From Embleya sp040605455 (GTDB lineage Bacteria; Actinomycetota; Actinomycetes; Streptomycetales; Streptomycetaceae): DNA of 10,260 nucleotides. The stretch covers positions 1 through 10,260 of the forward strand of contig NZ_JBEXCV010000233.1 in NCBI RefSeq assembly GCF_040605455.1, in the 5' to 3' direction. Made by a program: the position numbers and the translations under genes. Shown piece by piece: positions 6,282 through 10,260 of this stretch. Numbering within the stretch: the first letter of the stretch is position 1; each line of letters starts with the position of its first letter. The notes under the pieces are model-generated. The model was not told the DNA's origin, did no database searches, and saw nothing but the letters and a program-made list of their open reading frames with translations.

Positions 6282-8681
6282 ATGCTCGACACCATCCCGG
6301 TCCCACCTCCCGAACACGAGACGCCGGCCCCGCCCGGCGGACCGCTCGCCCGCCTCGCCGGGCAATGCGTACGGCACCGTCGTCTGCTTCTGGTCGGCGC
6401 GATGATCGTTTTGGTACTGGCCGCCGCCGTGGTCGCCGGGGCCAGGGACCGCTGGTCCAACGGCGGATTCACCGCATCGGGGACCCGGGCTGCGGAAGCC
6501 GAACGGGTCGCCGCCCGATACGGGGCGAACGCCGCGGACCTGGTCTTCTACATCCGCGCCGACAAGCCGGTGGACGACGCCGAGGTTGCCGAGGCGGGCC
6601 GCCGGCTCACGGCATTGGTCGCGGGACGACCGGGCGTGGAACGGGCGCAGTCCTACTGGACCACCGGCTCCTCCCTGTTGCGTTCCCGAGACGGCAAGGG
6701 TGCACTGATCCGCGTCGACCTGGCCGGAACCGAACGCGACTCCGCGGTGGCCTCGCGCGCCCTGGTCCCCGCCGTGCGCAAGGCCGCCACCGGACTGCGG
6801 GTCGATGCCACCGGGCCTGCGTGGCTGAACGCGCAGGCCACCGACGAGTCCGAACACGACCTCGAACGAGGGGAGTTGCTGGCGGCGCCGCTGGCCATGC
6901 TCATCCTGCTGCTCGCGTTCGGGTCGCTGACGGCGGCGGCGATCCCACTCGCCGTCGGCGCGGTCTCCGTGGCCGGGGCGCTGGCCGTCCTGGCCACGCT
7001 GACGCTCCTGACGCCGATCACCGTGTTCGCGATCAACATCTGTGCGGGAGTGGGCTTCGCCCTCTCCGTCGACTACGCCCTGTTCATCGTGACCCGCTAT
7101 CGCGAGGAACTCTCCCAGGGCGTCGAATCACGCCAGGCCATCGCCCGCAGCATGGCCACCGCCGGGCGCGCCGTGCTCTTCTCCGCGGCGACGGTGACCC
7201 TGTGTCTGTCCGCGCTGTTCGTCTTCCCGCTGGAACTGCTGCGCTCGCTGGCGTGGGCATCGATCCTGGTGGTGAGCATCTCGGCGTTGACGTCCCTGCT
7301 CGTGCTGCCCGCGCTGCTGGCGGTACTGGGACCGCGCCTGGATCGACTGGACCCGTTCCGCCGATTCCGGCGCGGGAGCGGGCCGGTGGGCAGCGGCAGT
7401 CCCGTCTGGCGTCGCATCGCCACGCTCGCCACCTCCCGTGCGATCCTGTGCGGGGGCTCCGCCGTGGTTCTCCTCCTGGTCCTGGCTCTCCCCTTCCTGC
7501 ACGCGCGGTTCACCACCGTCGACGAGAAGATCCTCCCAACACGCTCCGAACCGCACCACACGGCAAGGCTGTTGCGTACCGACTTCGCCGATCCGCCCGA
7601 GCGCGTGATCCCGGTGATCCTGCCCCGGATGGACGCGGTGACCGACGCACCGGCGATCGACGCGTACGCCCGACGGTTGTCCGCGTTGCCCCACGTCGCG
7701 CACGTGATCGCCGACACCGGCGACTATCGCGCGGGATTGCCGGTCCCGGGGCCGCAGTTGTCGGCAGCACAGACGGAGGAATCCACCCCCGAGGGCACGA
7801 CGCGGGTCGTCGTCCGTCCGGTCGCGCCACCGGAGCCACCCCGCCCCGCCGTCGCGGGCACCGTGCTGCGCGTGATCGGCACGGCCGACAGCCAGTCTCC
7901 GGACACGGTCGCGCTCGTGCACCGGTTGCGGACCCTGCCCGCTCCCCAACCCCACCTGGTCGCAGGCAAGGCGGCCGAGTTGACCGATACCAAACACACC
8001 CTGCGTGAGGCACTCCCCTACGGCGCCGCCATCATGCTGGTCGGCACCCTGGTCATGCTCTTCCTGTTCACCCGCAGCGTCCTGGTACCGATCAAGGCGG
8101 TCGTGATGGGCCTGCTCAGCATGACCGCGAGCCTGGGCGCCATCGTCTACGTCTTCCAGGACGGTCATCTGCGGTGGCTGGTAGGCGACTTCACCACCGG
8201 CGGATCATTGGAGACCACGACGCCGCTGCTGACCCTGGCCGTCGCCTTCGGTATCTCCGTGGACTACGAGGTCTTCCTCCTCGCTCGCATCAAGGAGGAG
8301 TTCGTGCGTACCGGGGACAACACCCGGTCGATCGTCTTCGGGATCGAGCACACGGGCCGACTGTTCACCGCCGCGGCCCTGATCGTCGCCGCCACCATGG
8401 TCGCGCTGACCATGTCCCACGTAACCCTGCTCAAGACGGTCGGCGTCGGCCTCGCGGTCGCGGTCGTCGTGGACGCCACCGTCGTACGCGGCGTCCTGGT
8501 CCCCGCCCTGATGCAACTCACCGGCCGAGCGAACTGGTGGGCGCCCTCGTGGTCGTTGCCCCGGCGTCGCCCCCGCGAAGCCGGTGCGAAGTTGCCCGAC
8601 GCGCGCACCGAGGCACACCCCGAACTCGTCGGCCAGGCAACGGACTCCACCGGCGACGGGGCGGACCGACCGCAGTCCTGA
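6282..8681 (+). CDS. MMPL/RND-family lipid exporter
   Basis: A 799-residue inner-membrane transporter of the MMPL branch of the RND superfamily, which uses the proton gradient to move lipids or other hydrophobic compounds. It has the family's doubled layout: a first membrane helix at about 34-53, a soluble domain to about 195, a bundle of helices at about 200-350, a second lone helix near 386-405, a soluble domain to about 575, and a last bundle at about 580-745. Both halves carry the proton-relay motif: GFALSVDY (Asp264-Tyr265) and AFGISVDY (Asp661-Tyr662). The end shows the usual VDATVVR-VLVPALM-L-GR-NWWAP block. ATG 6282 is preceded by GGGAGGA with 6 nt spacing. It is transcribed divergently from the synthase operon, which suggests export of the same product, as mycobacterial MmpL proteins pair with their Pks loci. 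Substrate not shown by sequence. Confidence 0.93.
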   Translation: MLDTIPVPPPEHETPAPPGGPLARLAGQCVRHRRLLLVGAMIVLVLAAAVVAGARDRWSNGGFTASGTRAAEAERVAARYGANAADLVFYIRADKPVDDAEVAEAGRRLTALVAGRPGVERAQSYWTTGSSLLRSRDGKGALIRVDLAGTERDSAVASRALVPAVRKAATGLRVDATGPAWLNAQATDESEHDLERGELLAAPLAMLILLLAFGSLTAAAIPLAVGAVSVAGALAVLATLTLLTPITVFAINICAGVGFALSVDYALFIVTRYREELSQGVESRQAIARSMATAGRAVLFSAATVTLCLSALFVFPLELLRSLAWASILVVSISALTSLLVLPALLAVLGPRLDRLDPFRRFRRGSGPVGSGSPVWRRIATLATSRAILCGGSAVVLLLVLALPFLHARFTTVDEKILPTRSEPHHTARLLRTDFADPPERVIPVILPRMDAVTDAPAIDAYARRLSALPHVAHVIADTGDYRAGLPVPGPQLSAAQTEESTPEGTTRVVVRPVAPPEPPRPAVAGTVLRVIGTADSQSPDTVALVHRLRTLPAPQPHLVAGKAAELTDTKHTLREALPYGAAIMLVGTLVMLFLFTRSVLVPIKAVVMGLLSMTASLGAIVYVFQDGHLRWLVGDFTTGGSLETTTPLLTLAVAFGISVDYEVFLLARIKEEFVRTGDNTRSIVFGIEHTGRLFTAAALIVAATMVALTMSHVTLLKTVGVGLAVAVVVDATVVRGVLVPALMQLTGRANWWAPSWSLPRRRPREAGAKLPDARTEAHPELVGQATDSTGDGADRPQS

Positions 8682-8773
8682 CCACTGTCTCGGGGCCCAG
8701 GCCCGGGACCGCAATTCATCCGACTCACAAAGCCGTTCGGACATCCCGTGCCCGAACTCCCGCCATTACCCGT

Positions 8774-8818
8774 TCGGGGGATCCTATTTCCGACTCGACT
8801 CCCCCGAGGGCATAGAGT
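8774..8818 (+). promoter_or_regulatory. 8-bp inverted repeat next to a possible promoter of the thioesterase
   Basis: TCGGGGGA (8774-8781) and TCCCCCGA (8800-8807) form a perfect inverted repeat with an 18-nt gap, inside the 212-nt space between exporter and thioesterase. A -10-like TAGAGT follows at 8813-8818, with no clear -35. This may be an operator over a promoter or a weak terminator of the exporter gene; there is no T-run after it. Nothing else stands out in this intergenic space. Confidence 0.3.
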
Positions 8819-8893
8819 CTTCGCAATCGGCCGGCTTTCGCCGAGCGCACCCTACCCCCCGCCTTTTCGCGTAGGACGAATCGAGAATCGCCT

Positions 8894-9688
8894 GTGGAAT
8901 CCATCTGCCGTCCGCTCAGTACTCACTCTCCACGTCCGGACCTCGTCACTTTCACGCCCCGGCCGCTCGCACCGATCAGGATGTTCACCATCCCCTATGC
9001 GGGTGCGGATGCTACGATGTTCGCACCGTGGGTGGAATACCTGCCGGATTCGGTCGAACTGACGGCCGTACGACTTCCGGGTCGCGGCGCACGGACCGGC
9101 GAGGTTTCACTCACCGACCCCGCCCAATTGAGCACGATGGTCGCGGAACTCGTCCTGGAATCCGACGACGACCGTCCCTACGTCTTCTTCGGCCACAGCA
9201 TCGGCGCGATGATCGCTTTCGATACCGTGCGCGAGCTGCGCCGTTGCGGTCACACGATGCCGTCGCTGCTCGCCTTGTCCGCCGTTCCCCCGCCGCAGGG
9301 CGGCGCGTTCGCGCGCGCGTGCAGGCCGATCCTGGTGTCCGACCAGCCCTGGCGGCAATTGGGACTGACCGATCTACTTCCACCCGAGGTTTTTCGGGAC
9401 CAGGGCGCGATGACGGCATTCGGACCACCGATGATGGCCGATCTCCTGTTGGCCCTTCAGCACCGATACGTCCACGAGCCGCCGTTGGATTGTGCGCTGA
9501 GTGTCTTCGGCGCGCGGGACGATACCCTGGTCGCGGTGGAATCCCTGTCGAATTGGCAGGAACAAACCACGCGGCCCGTGCGGCTGCGGACCTACCCCGG
9601 CGGCCACCTGTACGTCCACGAGGCATTGCCGAGTCTGCTGACCGACCTCTCCGCCGATCTGCGCGCCGCCGTCGGCGCGTTCTCCTGA
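8894..9688 (+). CDS. Type II thioesterase (alpha/beta hydrolase)
   Basis: A 264-residue stand-alone thioesterase of the GrsT/TesA-like family. Such enzymes clear wrong or stalled acyl groups from carrier proteins of PKS/NRPS systems, and some release products. The nucleophile is Ser102 in GHSIG (GHSMG is commonest). The acid is Asp209 or Asp210 in FGARDD and the base His238 in PGGHLYV. The N-terminal PYAGADATMFAPW matches the usual FPHAGG-type oxyanion region, and VRLPGRGAR follows as expected. Length is typical. The GTG at 8894 is the first start in frame and gives about 20 residues before the conserved core; only a weak GAGA-type ribosome site precedes it, so the start is uncertain. It lies 212 nt after the exporter on the same strand, perhaps with its own promoter. 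Confidence 0.9.
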   Translation: MESICRPLSTHSPRPDLVTFTPRPLAPIRMFTIPYAGADATMFAPWVEYLPDSVELTAVRLPGRGARTGEVSLTDPAQLSTMVAELVLESDDDRPYVFFGHSIGAMIAFDTVRELRRCGHTMPSLLALSAVPPPQGGAFARACRPILVSDQPWRQLGLTDLLPPEVFRDQGAMTAFGPPMMADLLLALQHRYVHEPPLDCALSVFGARDDTLVAVESLSNWQEQTTRPVRLRTYPGGHLYVHEALPSLLTDLSADLRAAVGAFS

Positions 9689-9744
9689 ATTCCGGGGCCG
9701 GCCGCCTCGTCGTGCGAATATGTCGAGTTTTTTGAAGTGAACCC

Positions 9745-10260
9745 GTGATTCGAGAATACGCAGGACGCGTGCGCACTGTGACGGGAGTCGCTTCCGGGAT
9801 CGGACCGGCACCGCGTTCGCCCTCGCCTGACACGGCGCGCAGTCGGCCCTCTCCGACGTCGATGCGCAGCGGCTGGGCACAACTGCGGAGCGGGCCCCGC
9901 AGTCGGGCGCGGAACAGGTGCACGCCGACGTGGCGCAGCGCGCGCAGGCACAGGACTGGGCGGAGACCGCCGCGGAGCGCTTCGGCCAGGTCAACCTGGT
10001 GATCGACAACGCCGGCGTGGCGTTGACCGCGAGCGTCGAGTGGAGTGGGTCGACTTCGAGTGGATCACGGGCGTCAACTTCCGGGACGTGGCCCCACGGC
10101 ACGAAATCCTTCCTCCCGCACCTTCGCCGTGCCGACCTCGCCCGCGGCGCCCACCTGGTCGACGTCTCCTCTTCGTTCGCACTGTTCGGCATGCCCATGC
10201 GCGGCGCGTACTCCGCGACGAAGGCGCCCCCGCGGACACGACGTCGGCCTGCTCGATCCG
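9745..10260 (+). pseudogene. Short-chain dehydrogenase/reductase, broken by several frameshifts and a stop (3' end beyond window)
   Basis: Fragments of one classical SDR follow in order but in changing frames. The Rossmann motif TGVASGIG starts in the frame of GTG 9745 (about residues 13-20). The frame changes near 9805, then meets a TGA at 9828-9830 just before HGAQSALSDVDAQRL. RFGQVNLVIDNAGVALTASVE continues this frame to about 10040. WVDFEWITGVNF is in a third frame, and GTKSFLPHL to VDVSSSFALFGMP and the catalytic YSATK (10209-10223) return to the second. At least three frameshifts and one stop therefore separate conserved blocks. Relatives of this type often act on ketones, alcohols or acyl chains; the role here is unknown. 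The intact thioesterase and exporter beside it argue against generally poor sequence, but clustered sequencing errors cannot be excluded. Confidence 0.72.

Noticed and set aside
8693..8704. GGGCC-CA-GGCCC hairpin just after the exporter stop as a terminator
   Set aside because: The usable stem is only about 4 bp with a tight loop and no T-run; common by chance at this GC content.
9374..10198. A 274-residue minus-strand frame
   Set aside because: It is antisense to the thioesterase and the SDR relic, whose motifs are unmistakable, and it has no domain of its own.
1..10260. tRNA, rRNA, CRISPR, insertion sequence or attachment site
   Set aside because: No cloverleaf, no regularly spaced repeats, no transposase-like frame and no matching terminal repeats were seen.

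Overview
The window looks like part of an actinomycete (Streptomyces-like) chromosome. It is very GC-rich, uses GTG starts behind strong AGGAGG-type ribosome sites, has a Streptomyces-type -10 (TAGGAT), and I saw no TTA codon inside an intact gene. The content is a lipid/polyketide biosynthetic locus built around PUFA-synthase-type (Pfa) enzymes.

Left half, minus strand, read right to left: a stand-alone thioester-reductase-like protein (4699-5793), then a PfaD-family trans-acting enoyl reductase (3054-4640), then a large PfaA-type iterative synthase (3032 to the left edge, still open). Gaps are 58 and 21 nt with good ribosome sites, so this reads as one operon. The visible part of the synthase is KS-AT followed by an Ala/Pro-rich linker of the kind that precedes tandem ACPs. 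Its catalytic residues are intact. The reductase is odd: its Tyr-Lys catalytic pair appears to be lost.

Middle: a 488-nt divergent intergenic region (5794-6281). It holds a likely promoter for the minus operon, a perfect 11-bp inverted repeat whose proximal arm begins at the reductase start codon, and a second inverted repeat enclosing a direct repeat.

Right half, plus strand: an intact MMPL/RND-type lipid exporter (6282-8681), a type II thioesterase (8894-9688), and a short-chain dehydrogenase that has decayed into several frames (9745 to the right edge).

Working model (inference): PfaA and PfaD, with partners outside the window, build a partly reduced polyene or fatty chain on ACPs. The type II thioesterase clears stalled carriers and the MMPL protein moves the lipid across the membrane. 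Reductive release may have been lost or changed, since both SDR-fold enzymes here look damaged or atypical.
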